Below, one piece after another: positions 45,288 to 56,296 of a stretch of DNA of 64,000 bases. The notes below the pieces were generated by a model, which saw only the letters and a program-made list of their open reading frames with translations, was not told the origin of the DNA and ran no database searches. Within the stretch, counting starts at the first letter, position 1. The number at the start of each line of letters is the position of its first letter. The DNA comes from Bryopsis sp. KO-2023 (lineage: Eukaryota; Chlorophyta; Ulvophyceae; Bryopsidales; Bryopsidaceae), in contig BSYQ01000003.1 in assembly GCA_030272585.1 (NCBI GenBank), forward strand, positions 7,316,001-7,380,000, read 5' to 3'. Position numbers and translations under genes: made by a program.

Positions 45288-48200
45288 TCACAGAAACAGA
45301 GCGGTACTGCGGGCTTGTCGCAAGGGGCTGCAGGTGGTGGACCAATGCTTGTTTGGTGTGAAAAGTGATGTTATTTTTTTTTGGAAGTGCCCTGCTGCAA
45401 TTGTTTCTTTCATGAGCTCCTCATCTTTCAGGACATCTTCCAGCTCTTTCAGCACCGTATTATTGCCTGTAAGAAAAAACCCAAAAAAACTGAGCGATAT
45501 GACTAATGTCATTGGATTATCTTCAACACACAAAAAATCCACCCTGAAACATCAATCTGGTTATTGATGTTTGGATGGTCCTGTCGGTAGGCTTCTTCCC
45601 ACCTCAAGGTGTGGTTTCTCAGATTCCCATTCCCTGCCTCTTCGTTCTGCTGCTCTCTCCACCTTTCAACCATTCAAAACACATTACAAGGTCAAGGGCA
45701 ATCTGCCCTGCCCCAGCATACCCATTCTCACCCACTGAGTCCGTTTCGACACAGGCCCCCAAATTGACACGCAGCACCGTGTGTTCCAATGCTGAGCAGA
45801 GCATTGCCACATCCTTTCCCCATTTGCATCCTGGAGTTGGGCAATCCACGACCACCAACCCCTTTCTTGGCCCCAGTCTGACTTCTTTGGGGGTGGAGCT
45901 GTGCACTCGTGACGTATTGATGCCAGACAGCAGAATAGCAGCAGCCTCATCCAGAGAATCACTCACGCTTTCCAAGTAGTCCCTTGTGACTGCTTCAAGT
46001 TTTTCCCAAGCCTCTGGGTCCACGTTATTCGATGCCATGTCGCAGCGATTGTCACTTGCGCAGAACCTATAAGCAAACAGTACCACCTCAAACAAAAGCA
46101 AAAGAAAAGAAAAGCACTATTAACATGAGATCTCCATAGGATCCCATCGCAGGTAAAACAGTTGCTTTCCTTGCATGGAGTGCTTTTCGTTCTTATTTGT
46201 ATCAAGGAGGGAAAACTGATGGTATGGCTTTGTACAGTTTACACTGGCCCCCACTGCTGCTCGGGTTCACCAAACCTGAAATATTTCATCCCTGGCACCA
46301 TTGGCAACACTGTGGATAGCACTTCATCCACCCTCTCCACATTGCAGGCACTCTCCAGCAGCACACTGCCGTTCTCTATGAATGTTGTTGATGATTTTTC
46401 CCATTTGGCCACAGGAGTCACTCCAACACCCACCGACACGACACAATCGATCGGGGTTCCTGGCCAAAGAAGGCTTCCCTGTTGAACAGCGACTGCTGCA
46501 GGGACTTCTACATGAACACAGCATCAGTGAGCCTAACCACCAAAATCAACCCTACTGCACCCCAACATGCAGATCTATTGAGTGCATCTAGTTCAGTGAG
46601 GTTTTGCCAAAAATCCAAATGTCACTGGTATGGTGTTCAATTCCACAGCCCACCTGTACAAAACTCAAAACTCTCCTTCCAGCTCGACTGGTCTTCGGTC
46701 TTCGCCTGGCTAAAAACCTTTCCCCCGAGGGTTTTGTACGTTTTCCCACACTGATTCATGCTGAAATTCACCAAGCCGATTTCGCATGCCAGCATAGCCC
46801 CCGTCGAGGTCCCACCGATCAAATCGAAGAGGTCAAAAATTCTCTGACCTGTACGCCTTTCCATCTCTCTTAAAACCATGACCGTTGCGATTCCCTTTAT
46901 TCCACCCCCATCCAAGGACAACACCCGAACACCTCGTCCACGAATCACCCCCCTGCCCACAATTCTACCCACTTCCTCGTTCCGACCTGTTGAGCCAATG
47001 AGGAAAAACCCAGCATCAGTCCATAACAATCCAGCAACTTTTCCTCCAAAAAAGACTTGAAAATAAAACCCTGCCAACTGTGCATGTCTCCGTTGAGGGC
47101 AAATGCTCGTTCAACGCCTTCATCAGTGCCCAACAAGAAGTTTTCGAAACGCCTATTTTTATTTTTCACAAAAATAACACACAATTCATTTTTGTTACGA
47201 GTATTCAATTCACTGAGAATTAAAACAACTTCGAATGTTTCTCAGGGTCCACTAATATGGAAGTATTCAACTCCCCCCCCCCCAAAAAAAAAACCCCTCT
47301 TACCCAAGATTGCCAAGGCACGCTTGGCACAAATCCCGGTGACTCGATCACCGACGTCTCTGTCCCCTTCGGCCAGACGAATCAACGAACCCAACAGCCC
47401 ATCCACAGCAAGCTTTTTGACTTTGTTCTGGGCAGCAAATCCCAGGTTTTCCAGCACCTACAGCCCCAGGTGTTGCACCCTTGCCACCGAGCTCTCTTGA
47501 ATCAATGACTGCAGTCTGACCTGGAGTCAATAAGGACTCCGAGATGGCATCCGAGGTCAACACCAGGGTTGAAATCACACGAAGCCCCCTGAGCTGAATC
47601 TCCTATGCTGAAACAATCCACAACATAAACACATCAACAGGGACAAATTTCCTCATTCTCTTTTTTTTTGGGGGGGGGGGGGGTGGGAGGGGGAAAGTGG
47701 TTTGAAGTGTTTTTCAATGTGGGCACCCATGTCACAATATTGTGGCACTGAAGGGGGGGGGGATTTCCCGCCACAAAAAATAGCAGGGGAATAATTTCTC
47801 TTTCATTTTTTATTTACTGAGAATCAATGGAGGGGAGGGGGACTGACGCTTCCTATGCCTATTGAGATTCGCATTTTTAAATATTCAGGGGCACCTCTCA
47901 ATCTCACCTGCTTGTCTTGAGGTTCAATTCCTCCAAACATAGGCACTGGGAGAGTCCAACTGAATTCCAAACATACAGGAGTCAGTCTAGACCATCCCAC
48001 AAGCATTACTGCTCTGCTCATCCCTGTTCAGGTATTCCCTGAGCAATGGAATGGAAGGAGGGGACAGCACCATGCATGTATGAGTATGTCAGGAGCAACT
48101 CCAACAAAATACCACAAAAATGGACAGGTTGGAGGAGAGATTGGAAGTTTCTGGAAGCCCATCCATGTTTTCACGCATTGAATGGAGTGCACTGAAGGCA

Positions 48201-48550
48201 AAAGGCCTACCAGACTCGTTAGCCCAAAGACATCACGCTCACCCGGAAGCGTTACGAGCTGGTTGTGGTCCAGTATGAGCGTCCTCAGTTTCGTCAAGTT
48301 TCCGACACCCCTCGGAAAAAAAAAACGAAGGGAGATCTCCCAACGACTCTGGCAAGTGCGTCGCGATTACGTACGACTGTGCGATTCTCTTCGCAGGAAC
48401 TCCGTTCAAAGAAAAGGGACCGGAAATCAGCAACAAACCAGAAGGCAGCTGCTTCAAGAAGACTCCACGCTTTCCACAGAACCGCCCAGCGACGATGATC
48501 ACAATAGCGTCAGACCAGAGTTGCTGAGGTTCAAATGGTACAGCCCTTCC
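45288..48550 (-). CDS. LRR-ARM-patatin phospholipase, plant PLA-I-like
   Basis: Multi-exon gene read right to left, with the domain order of plant phospholipase A I: leucine-rich repeats (about 48550-48240, [18 protein letters not shown]), ARM-type helices (47457-47290, [19 protein letters not shown] ... RALAILG), patatin domain (about 47030-46660: oxyanion loop DGGGIKG, nucleophile motif [14 protein letters not shown]), then 46500-46230 ([30 protein letters not shown]), 46020-45690 ([19 protein letters not shown]) and a last block to a stop at 45288. Patatin enzymes hydrolyse acyl groups of membrane lipids with a Ser-Asp dyad. Exon limits are partly approximate, and the region at 46.5 kb is hard to read in one frame, so I cannot say the gene is intact. 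The N-terminus may lie further right. Confidence 0.75.
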
Positions 48551-48619
48551 CACCAGCCGACATCCACGACACCGGGAAGGAAGAACGCGAATCCAGGCCT
48601 GCTTTTAACCGACGCACAC

Positions 48620-48838
48620 TCGTGACGTCCAACCCCTTCAGAATATCGACCACAGTCCAACGAAACCGAAAATGAGGAAAAAGATCAGAAAAAGATCAAC
48701 CTTCAAACGAAAGAGAGACGACCGGCACTTACCTTTTTTCGTCCGTGAACGGCGACCCCTGCGCTCGCCCGGTCGAACCAACACTCGGAAACCAACACCA
48801 ACCAACGAACCCCAAACACAAAACCGGTTTTCCGTGGC
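48620..48838. other. junction between phospholipase gene and LINE
   Basis: No feature supported. Lys/Arg-rich open stretch only. Confidence 0.3.
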
Positions 48839-51109
48839 TTGGGCGTGTCCCCAGGCTGGCCCGCATGTGCGACATGCGATTCGGGAACCTCGGGGGAGCC
48901 GGGTTGCCGGTCGCGTCAGCCCGACCTGGGGACGGCTGGCGTCCCCGCACCTGTCACATCGACGGATCAGGCTACACGAGGATCAGCTCCCCGTATTTCG
49001 GCGAGGGTGTCGGCGACCCTTTGTTCGTTTGTCAATTTCTTGGCACGGGGGCGTCTGCCGGTGGATCTTATGGATCGTCTGGTAACTGCGTCGCTAATAC
49101 CTTTTAAAAAAAAGGGTGTGGGGGTAAGGCCGATAGCTGTTGGCGACGTTTTTCGTCGTCTCGTTAGCAAATGTTTTTGTGGATGTTTTCGTGGGGAAAT
49201 GGCGGATTTTCTTGGTCCGCACCAAAGGGGGGTAGCTGCAGCCTGTGGTGCAGAATCGGTGGTGCATAGTTCTCGTTTGTTTTTAGCTTCTCACCATGCT
49301 TCGTCTGATTTTGTTTTCTTAAAGATCGACATGGAGAATGCTTTCAATTTGGTGAATCGAACTTCTGTTTTTCATGAGGTTAATACCCATTTTCCAGATA
49401 TGGCGGAATGGGTTTTTTCTTCATATTCTCAGCCTTGTCGTCTAGTGTGTGGGGACCGTACACTTTTTAGTCACATTGGAGTGCAGCAAGGGGATCCTTT
49501 GGCACCCTTTTTATTTTCTTTGGGTTTGGAAAAGGTGCTTCAAGAAGTTCGAGAAGTGTGTTCTGTTCCTTTGGATTTATGGTATTTAGATGACGGCACC
49601 ATTGGGGGTCCAGTTGACCAAGTGTCCAGTTTTTTTCAGTTTCTTTGTGATTTAGGCCCCCATCATGGGATTCACATTAATCGTCACAAATGTGAACTCT
49701 TTTGGCCTTCAGCTCCTTCCGCGGATTCGCTTCCTAGGGAATTGTCACGTTCGTTTGGTACTTGTTGGGGGGCGGATGTGTTGGGGGCCCCGTTTGGGTC
49801 TGATGAGTGGGTTACACCGTTTTTGGATCGTCGATATGAGCAAGTTAAGTCGTTGGTTGAGTGTATTTCTGAGGTTGCTGATTCTCAGCTACAATTTCTT
49901 TTTTTGCGCTCCTGTTTAGGGGCATGTCGAGTGGTGCATCTTTTTCGCACTACTCCTCCTTGTTTGTATAGCAGTGTCCAACACTTCTTGGACCGCTTTG
50001 ATGGTTTGTTACGGGATTCTATGGAACAGTTTTTTTGTTTATCTTTATCTTCGATGGCTTGGTTGCAAACCAGCCTGCCGGTTCGTAGTGGGGGACTTGG
50101 GATTTCGGCTGGAAGTTGGTTTCATGCAGTAGCCTATTTTTCTTCTCTACATTTTGTTCGTCATGATTTGTCGATTCTTTCGGGGGTTTCTTTTTCTTCA
50201 AACCATCCTTCGTGGAGCTTTGCCGCTGTGCAACTTGATGATATTTTGCCGCCAGCAGCACTCAGTTCCCCCGAGGAGTGGTTCGCGAAGGAGCAGGTTA
50301 CCCAGAAAGCGTTGACGTTGCTGGTTGGGGAGCGGCGGTTTGATGCTCTTTTGCGTCAAGGGTTCCGGCGGGATGAGGCGCGTTTGCGAAGTCTCTCTCT
50401 TCCTTATTCTGGGGCTTACCTTTCTGCTTTGCCTAATCAGGCGTTGGGGACGGAGCTTTCTTCGGCGGCGTTCAATATTTTATTACGATGGCGGTTGGGT
50501 CTCCCCATGTATGAGGATGGCGCTGTTTGTCCCATGTGTCATTCGTCCATGGATGTTTTTGGTGATCATGCTATCATGTGCCAAGTGGGGGGCAGTGTTT
50601 TGGCTCGTCATAATAGTATCCGGAACTTTTTGTTCCATTTTTCTCGGTCGGCGGGTGTGCGTCCTCGCATGGAGTTGCACGTAGATTCTTCTTTTGAGCG
50701 TCCGGCCGACGTATTTTTTCCGTCTTGGCGGCATGGTAAGGCGTGTGTTATTGATGTCACTGTTTCGCATCCTTTACAGCAAGCCACTTTGGCTCGGGCT
50801 ACTCGCGAAGCGGGGGCGGGCATTTTACGTTGTGTGGATCGCAAGGCTCAAGTGGCTGAGAAATGTCATCGTTTGGGGTTTGATTTTATCTGTTTTGCGG
50901 CCGAGTCTTTTGGCGGGTTTTCTTCGGACAGTGGTCATTTGATTCGTTCTTTATCCCGCGCAGTTGCGACTTGTCAAGATCTCCCGGTTTCAGTTGTTGT
51001 TGAAAGAGCGTGGCAGCAGCTCTCTCTTTCTTTACATCGGCCTCAGGGTAACGCTTTTTTGGAGCGATCTTCTTTGTCGTTTGATTCTTTTGCTTTTGAT
51101 CGAGGGTAG
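48839..51109 (+). CDS. LINE reverse transcriptase with restriction-like endonuclease
   Basis: Single ORF of 756 codons. Reverse transcriptase from about residue 65: FKKKGVGVRPIAVGD, FLKIDMENAFNLV, GVQQGDPLAPFLFS and catalytic YLDDG (about 248). Near residue 565 there is a CCHC-type finger (CPMCHSS ... DHAIMC), then RPADVFFPSW and VIDVTVSHP, the PD-(D/E)XK pattern of the restriction-like endonuclease found C-terminal to RT in R2, CRE and related LINEs. Such elements nick DNA and prime reverse transcription on it. No apurinic-type endonuclease precedes the RT, and the beginning of the ORF is not conserved-looking, so the element may be 5'-truncated. The ORF is open throughout. Its 3' end faces the end of the other LINE. 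Confidence 0.85.
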   Translation: MGVSPGWPACATCDSGTSGEPGCRSRQPDLGTAGVPAPVTSTDQATRGSAPRISARVSATLCSFVNFLARGRLPVDLMDRLVTASLIPFKKKGVGVRPIAVGDVFRRLVSKCFCGCFRGEMADFLGPHQRGVAAACGAESVVHSSRLFLASHHASSDFVFLKIDMENAFNLVNRTSVFHEVNTHFPDMAEWVFSSYSQPCRLVCGDRTLFSHIGVQQGDPLAPFLFSLGLEKVLQEVREVCSVPLDLWYLDDGTIGGPVDQVSSFFQFLCDLGPHHGIHINRHKCELFWPSAPSADSLPRELSRSFGTCWGADVLGAPFGSDEWVTPFLDRRYEQVKSLVECISEVADSQLQFLFLRSCLGACRVVHLFRTTPPCLYSSVQHFLDRFDGLLRDSMEQFFCLSLSSMAWLQTSLPVRSGGLGISAGSWFHAVAYFSSLHFVRHDLSILSGVSFSSNHPSWSFAAVQLDDILPPAALSSPEEWFAKEQVTQKALTLLVGERRFDALLRQGFRRDEARLRSLSLPYSGAYLSALPNQALGTELSSAAFNILLRWRLGLPMYEDGAVCPMCHSSMDVFGDHAIMCQVGGSVLARHNSIRNFLFHFSRSAGVRPRMELHVDSSFERPADVFFPSWRHGKACVIDVTVSHPLQQATLARATREAGAGILRCVDRKAQVAEKCHRLGFDFICFAAESFGGFSSDSGHLIRSLSRAVATCQDLPVSVVVERAWQQLSLSLHRPQGNAFLERSSLSFDSFAFDRG

Positions 51110-51272
51110 ACACAGTATTGGGTTTGAGGTTGATGGATTGTGGACATAAATACGGACTTGTGTAATTAGCTTCTATTGCGGAAAAATGTACACCAATGTG
51201 AACAGACGAATGTTTGGAACCAAAAAACAAACAAAAACAAAAAAAAACAAAAAAAACACAGAGCATCAGGCA

Positions 51273-51692
51273 CTAACTGCCAGTAGACCCAAAACTACCC
51301 AAACCACGATCCGTAAGGGACAAAGAATCTGCAATAATTACTTGAGGAGTAACAATTTTTTCCAAAAGTAATTGAACCACCCTATCACCCGCTTTAATGT
51401 AAAAATCTTCAGAGGAGAAGTTAAAAAGAACCGCAATCAAAGAACCCCTATAGTCACTGTCAATAACCCCAGCACCCAGAAATAACTTGAACCTGGCACA
51501 GAGACCCGAACGAATTTCCAACCGACCATAATAACCTTGAGGGATTTCAACCGCCACACCCATATCAACCAGACCGTTATTCCAAGCTGGAATAACATAA
51601 TCCTGGGGCGAGTAAAGGTCATAGCCCGCCGAACCCAAGGAAGCCCGAGTCGGAACTCGAGCAGCATCATGTTTAAGAAGAACCCGCAGCAT
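51273..51692 (-). CDS. dUTPase carried by the LINE
   Basis: A 139-residue homotrimeric-type dUTP pyrophosphatase, which turns dUTP into dUMP and so keeps uracil out of new DNA. All five family motifs are visible: AGYDL (22-26), GRLEIRSGL (56-64), GAGVIDSDYRG (73-83) with the catalytic Asp and Tyr, GDRVVQLL (102-109) and RGLGSFGSTG (129-138). Length is that of complete stand-alone enzymes. Its ATG overlaps the last 20 bases of ORF2 in another frame, so translation may be coupled by reinitiation or frameshifting. The intact motifs suggest selection for activity. Confidence 0.93.
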   Translation of the reverse strand: MLRVLLKHDAARVPTRASLGSAGYDLYSPQDYVIPAWNNGLVDMGVAVEIPQGYYGRLEIRSGLCARFKLFLGAGVIDSDYRGSLIAVLFNFSSEDFYIKAGDRVVQLLLEKIVTPQVIIADSLSLTDRGLGSFGSTGS

Positions 51693-54600
51693 TGTTCTCC
51701 CGAATACACAAGACAGCCCTCCGTAAGAGGAAAAAATCCTTCAACATACGTGCAACCTTAATCTGATCAACCCTATTGAAGAGAAAGAAAAGATTGCGAC
51801 AACGGAAAAACTCTGACCAGCGAATACGCAAAAAATTATATGCCGGACACACATAAAGAAAATGGAACTCATCCTCCACTACCCCAAAACCACATACCCT
51901 GCAGAATCGTAATTCCCGCACCACAAGAGGATGTTGTAACCGACCCGAATCTACCTGAAGACCATGAACCCCCGCCCGAAAGGCACAATAAATTTTTCGC
52001 AGAGAACTTGTCGAAAGGACAGAAAGGCAATCCAAGAATCGAATATTCCGTTTGATTTGACTAAAAAAATATCGAACATGGGACTTCTCCGACGAAAAAG
52101 TCAACCTCGAAAAATGATTCTTAAAATTAGAAGACCACAGCCTAATATCAATAATGCTCTTTCCAGAAAAAGAAATTAAGTGCTCTTTCACCAAAGACTC
52201 AACCCTGACCACCCAAGACGAACCACACCTATGTTCATCCAAAAGACTATTAAAAATAGCCTTAGATGGATGTTCCTCAGGAAGAGAAAAAAGTTTATTC
52301 CAGAATCTAAAAATTAGACGCCTAAAAAAAAACTCTAAAGGGTAAGTCCCCATATCCGCATATAACACCTCCGTGGGAGCACGCCGAGGCAAATTTAAAC
52401 AAAACCGTAAAAAAGCCAAATGAGACCGCTCAAGCGAATCCCTCTGTCCTTTAGTCAAAAACAAATACCAAATAGCACTCCCAAAATTTATTGAACCAAA
52501 AACGAATTGTTTAAACAAATTATATTTAACCCGAGGATCTTCAATTTTATGTTTCGACAAATGACTATAAAGCAATCCAAGAGAAGAAGACATTTTACGA
52601 CCAATATGTTGAAAGTGCGGTAAGAAAATGTTTGACCCAGTACCAAAAAAAACCCCTAAATAGCGAAAAGTTTTAGTAGCCGTTATAAAAGAATCACCAA
52701 TCTGTACTCCATGAACATTAGGAAAGTTAATCACCACCACACCCCTTTTCGAAACGTTCTCAGCAATCCCCCAACTAGCAGAACAACCCGCTAAAGCGTC
52801 ATTAAGACAATTCAAATCTTCCGTATACTGAATCGGAATCATAGTATCATCAGCAAACGCTAACGCCGTTATCATACATTATCAAAAGAAATAGGTCTAA
52901 TCCCAGAATGTTCAATAGCACGAATCAAATTATCATGATAAGCCTTATATAATTCCGGACTAAGAGGACAACCCTGACGTACCCCTCTACCTTGAATAAA
53001 ATTATTCGAAACACCAGAAGTACATCGAACTCGAGATATAGCATTCGCATAAATAAAAGCCAAAACCTTCAAAATCTTGTCTGGCACCCCAATCCTTGCT
53101 AACTCAAAAAAGAGATGGGGATGAGAAACTCGATCAAAGGCTTTTAATAAATCTAAGAAGATTAAAATTAACCCCTTCTTAGATTTTTTTGACAGAAAAA
53201 TAAGAGCCCAAACCGAGAAGACAAAAAATTCCGGTAAGCAAAATTTACCAAAACCCCCTTGACAAACATGTCTAATCGTAGAAAAGGGATCTTGGACACG
53301 ATTCAAAAGTACATAAGCAAAAAGCTTGTATATATGAGGACTAATAGTCAACGGCCTAAAACTGGAGGGATCAAGGCGACTACCTTTGCCTTTATAGACT
53401 GGAACAAGTTCACCTAATAACCAGGAAAATGGAACTGCTTCCTCTTGTAAACATCTAGAAAAAAGGGTAGATAGTACTTCACACCAAGCTAATCTCAGAG
53501 GCTCGCAATCATTTCTAAAGAGAGTAGATGGCCAAAGATCATGACCGGAAGCCCGACCATGTTTTAACTTCAAAATAGCACTATTAATCTCCTCAATCTC
53601 AACTGGCCTAGACAAAGAAAGTAATTGAGAAGGGGACATAACCACATCAGGAGGAAAAAACCCAGTAGAATCGGTTCGAAAATCCCTCAAATCACTCATA
53701 GGACTAAAAAAAGTTTTATAATATTGCTCCCACTCAAGTAAGGAAATACAGTTTCTCTCACAACCAGAGCGATTTCGGGGATAAAAAAGGCGGAAAAAAC
53801 GTTTGGGGTCCTCATAGTATAATGAGGTCATCCTTTTACCTTGAGAGGAAGAATACGCTTTCCTCTTAGTCCGCAGCAACGAATAAAACCGATTACGCAA
53901 AACCCGTGCATAATCTGATCCACCATTAGTTCTGCAAGCACGACGGTAGACTTGGCGTGCATGATAACAGTCCCTATCAAACCAAGGTTGGCATCGAGAA
54001 GATTTCTGGGAGCCCCATGTCAGTAAACTATCCACATGAGTCTTAAGAGCCAAAAAAGCCTCGTCAACTGTAGACGACTCCCGAATAGCTTGCAAAATGA
54101 GTGGCAATTTAACCGAAAAACCTTCCCAAAACCTATCAGGACTATCCTTAGACCAAATTACTCGCCGCGGGGGCTGTACACAACCACCCACGGCATCAAT
54201 CAACCACCGTAAAGAAATCCACTTGTGGTCAGAAACAGACCATTCATCGGCAACCCGTAAAACTGGAGAAAACTCCCAAAAATTCTGAGACCCAATAAAG
54301 AAATCTAAAACTGAAATCGACCCAGAGGATTGAGAACAGAACGTACACTCCCCCAATAAATCACCTGCTATTCGGCCATTCATAACTCGAAGGCCAGTTA
54401 ACATACATGTCTCACATAAATGTCTCCCATTAATATTATGTCCATGAGGGTCTAAGGAGCCTCGACAAGCAAAAGCTCCTTCAGGTTCTCCATCAAACAA
54501 ATCCCCCAATCGAGCATTGAAATCTCCAAACACCAGCACAGAACCATTAACCTGAAGAGAAAAAGTAGTAATCGAGGCACGTAGCCGATCCCACAAACTA

Positions 54601-54941
54601 ACATCATAATAAGACGAAGAGGAATGGGGTATGTAAACAACCCCCAGAAAAAAAACCCGAGCCCCTATTGAAACCTTGACCCAAATAACAAAACCCTGGA
54701 TATTATGATCCTCCAAAATTTCATAAGAGAACCATTGAGAATTCTTCACCAAAAGGCCAACACCCCCACTACGGCGATGCTCCGAGATTCTATGAGAAAA
54801 GTGAAAAGAGTACCCCTGTAAAGAAGTTAATAATTCCCAGTCCCCCAACTCACAGAAACCAATAAAGTCAAAACCCGAAATAGCGTGAGTAACCTCATCA
54901 AATTTTGAATCATCCAAGCTCTGCAAATTCCAAAAAAACAC
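51673..54941 (-). CDS. LINE ORF2: apurinic endonuclease and reverse transcriptase, one frame change
   Basis: From 54941: endonuclease (FWNLQSL, GGVGLLVKN, VFGDFNARLGD), then RT with DLLKAFDRVSH (A), GVRQGCPLSPELY (B), AFADDT (C, the catalytic box), and near the end a CCHC finger (CRVCGFG ... HFLYVCP). The first frame ends at a TGA (52874-52872), and the rest (from 52875) is in the -1 frame, the two overlapping as ATGA. This falls between RT motifs B and C, so it breaks the enzyme unless recoded. ORF2 lies in the same frame as ORF1, separated by one TAG, and has no ATG before the endonuclease domain. Confidence 0.88.
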
Positions 54942-54968
54942 GCCTAAAGAAGCTGGGTGGCGTAACCC

Positions 54969-56003
54969 CTATGCCCGAAGTCCAACCGGGACCGCATTAG
55001 AACCGGAAGCACCACCAAGAAGCCCCGACAGAACATCAGCGGGAAAAAACCCATGCCACGAAGAATCACCCAGAGAAATTGGAACTGGACTAAACTGCCC
55101 TTGCACTCGCATAAAAAGATGTTCATCCCTAAAGTAAACCGATTGAATTGGAGAGGACACATCCGAGGCTAACTCACGACCTTTATCATGAATAGGACGC
55201 AGCGACCGACGCGCTTGACGCTGCTGCAAGGTATAATCGGGACCAAAACGCAAATCCGATGGAATAGAAATCCCATCACCCATAACTTCTCGAATACCCT
55301 TCCGCAACTCAAACGCCACACTACGACTATGTTCACTAGCGAACCGAACAAGAATCGGGCGTGGGAGAGATTCCCGAGAACGACCAACCCGACGAGCAAA
55401 AACAATAGGAAAATCCTGTTTAGACAGAGTCAGATCTTTACCTAACTCCAGAAGAACTTCATAAACTCGAGTCATGACATCCTCCCCAGATAGTTCAGGC
55501 AAGTTATATACCAGGAAATTTGAGCGGCGCTCCATCCTGTTCTGAAAATCCGCCAATGTAGCTTCAAAATCCATCGGTGCCTGGCGTTCCAAAGCTTCCA
55601 CCCGACGCAGCAAGGTATCATATTTAGCTTCCAGTGCAGTCAATTGATGGCGAATACTGCTTGTATCCGATTGGATGCCCACCAACAGAGACATTACTTC
55701 CCGCAATGTAGGCTCCCCGGAAGGCACTGGAGAATCATCAAGCCCGTCAGTCTCAGTATGCGGCCTTTTAGAAGGAGTCAGTGGGCGAGTACCCCATGCG
55801 GAACCAGGAGGGCGAGCAACAACAGTGCTGAGAGGCAATCCAAGGCGAGGTGAAGGCACATGGTGTTCAGAGCTCTGTCGAGAAATAGGCACGGGAGCCG
55901 GTAAACGAGTCGAAGGCTCTTGGGAAGAACGCCGTACCGTCCCCGACGAAGGCTTGGATGGTTGCTTTTGTTTTGGCGCCATAGAGTGGTAGTGAAGGCG
56001 CAC
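54969..56003 (-). CDS. LINE ORF1: coiled coil and RRM-like RNA-binding protein
   Basis: 344 residues. The first third is disordered and Pro/Ser-rich, followed by a heptad-like coiled coil (LREVMSLLVGIQSD to RRVEALERQA, about 115-165). Then comes a region like the L1/CR1 ORF1 RNA-binding fold (RRSNFLVYNLPE, then RPILVRFASEHSRSVAF). Such proteins form multimers that coat the element's RNA and act as chaperones. The start is likely MAPKQKQ at about 55982, although an earlier in-frame ATG exists. Confidence 0.8.
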   Translation of the reverse strand: MRLHYHSMAPKQKQPSKPSSGTVRRSSQEPSTRLPAPVPISRQSSEHHVPSPRLGLPLSTVVARPPGSAWGTRPLTPSKRPHTETDGLDDSPVPSGEPTLREVMSLLVGIQSDTSSIRHQLTALEAKYDTLLRRVEALERQAPMDFEATLADFQNRMERRSNFLVYNLPELSGEDVMTRVYEVLLELGKDLTLSKQDFPIVFARRVGRSRESLPRPILVRFASEHSRSVAFELRKGIREVMGDGISIPSDLRFGPDYTLQQRQARRSLRPIHDKGRELASDVSSPIQSVYFRDEHLFMRVQGQFSPVPISLGDSSWHGFFPADVLSGLLGGASGSNAVPVGLRA

Positions 56004-56059
56004 TCGATCTAAAAACTCAAAAACGGAGAGGAGAAAACCGTCGTCGGAATCCGTCGTCG

Positions 56060-56263
56060 TCGCAGTGGTTCCCCCAAAATCCCCCGAAACGTTAGCCCAA
56101 AACCGAGCCGCAGTGGTTCCACAAAATCCCCCGAAACGTTAGCCCAAAACCGAGCCGCAGTGGTTCCACAAAATCCCCCGAAACGTTAGCCCAAAACCGA
56201 GCCGCAGTGGTTCCACAAATTCCCCCGAAACGTTAGCCCAAAAACCGAGCCGCAGTGGTTCAA
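56060..56263. repeat. 47-bp tandem repeat in the LINE 5' region
   Basis: About 4.3 copies of a 47-bp unit containing CGAAACGTTAGCCCAAAACC and CCGCAGTGGTTCCACAAA. The copies are nearly identical and end the element on its 5' side. Confidence 0.92.
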
Positions 56264-56296
56264 CACTCTGACTTTGAGAGTGTTCTTTTTGACGCC

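Larger units (their letters stand above)
51200..56270 (-). mobile_element. APE-type LINE with a dUTPase ORF
   Basis: Non-LTR retrotransposon read right to left: 5' tandem 47-bp repeats (56060-56263), ORF1 (56003-54969), ORF2 with endonuclease and reverse transcriptase (about 54941-51673), dUTPase ORF (51692-51273), and a T/G-rich tail (TTTTTTGTTTTTTTTTG and similar) ending near 51200-51240. All parts are present, so it looks full length. A one-base frame change lies in the RT region. Confidence 0.85.
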
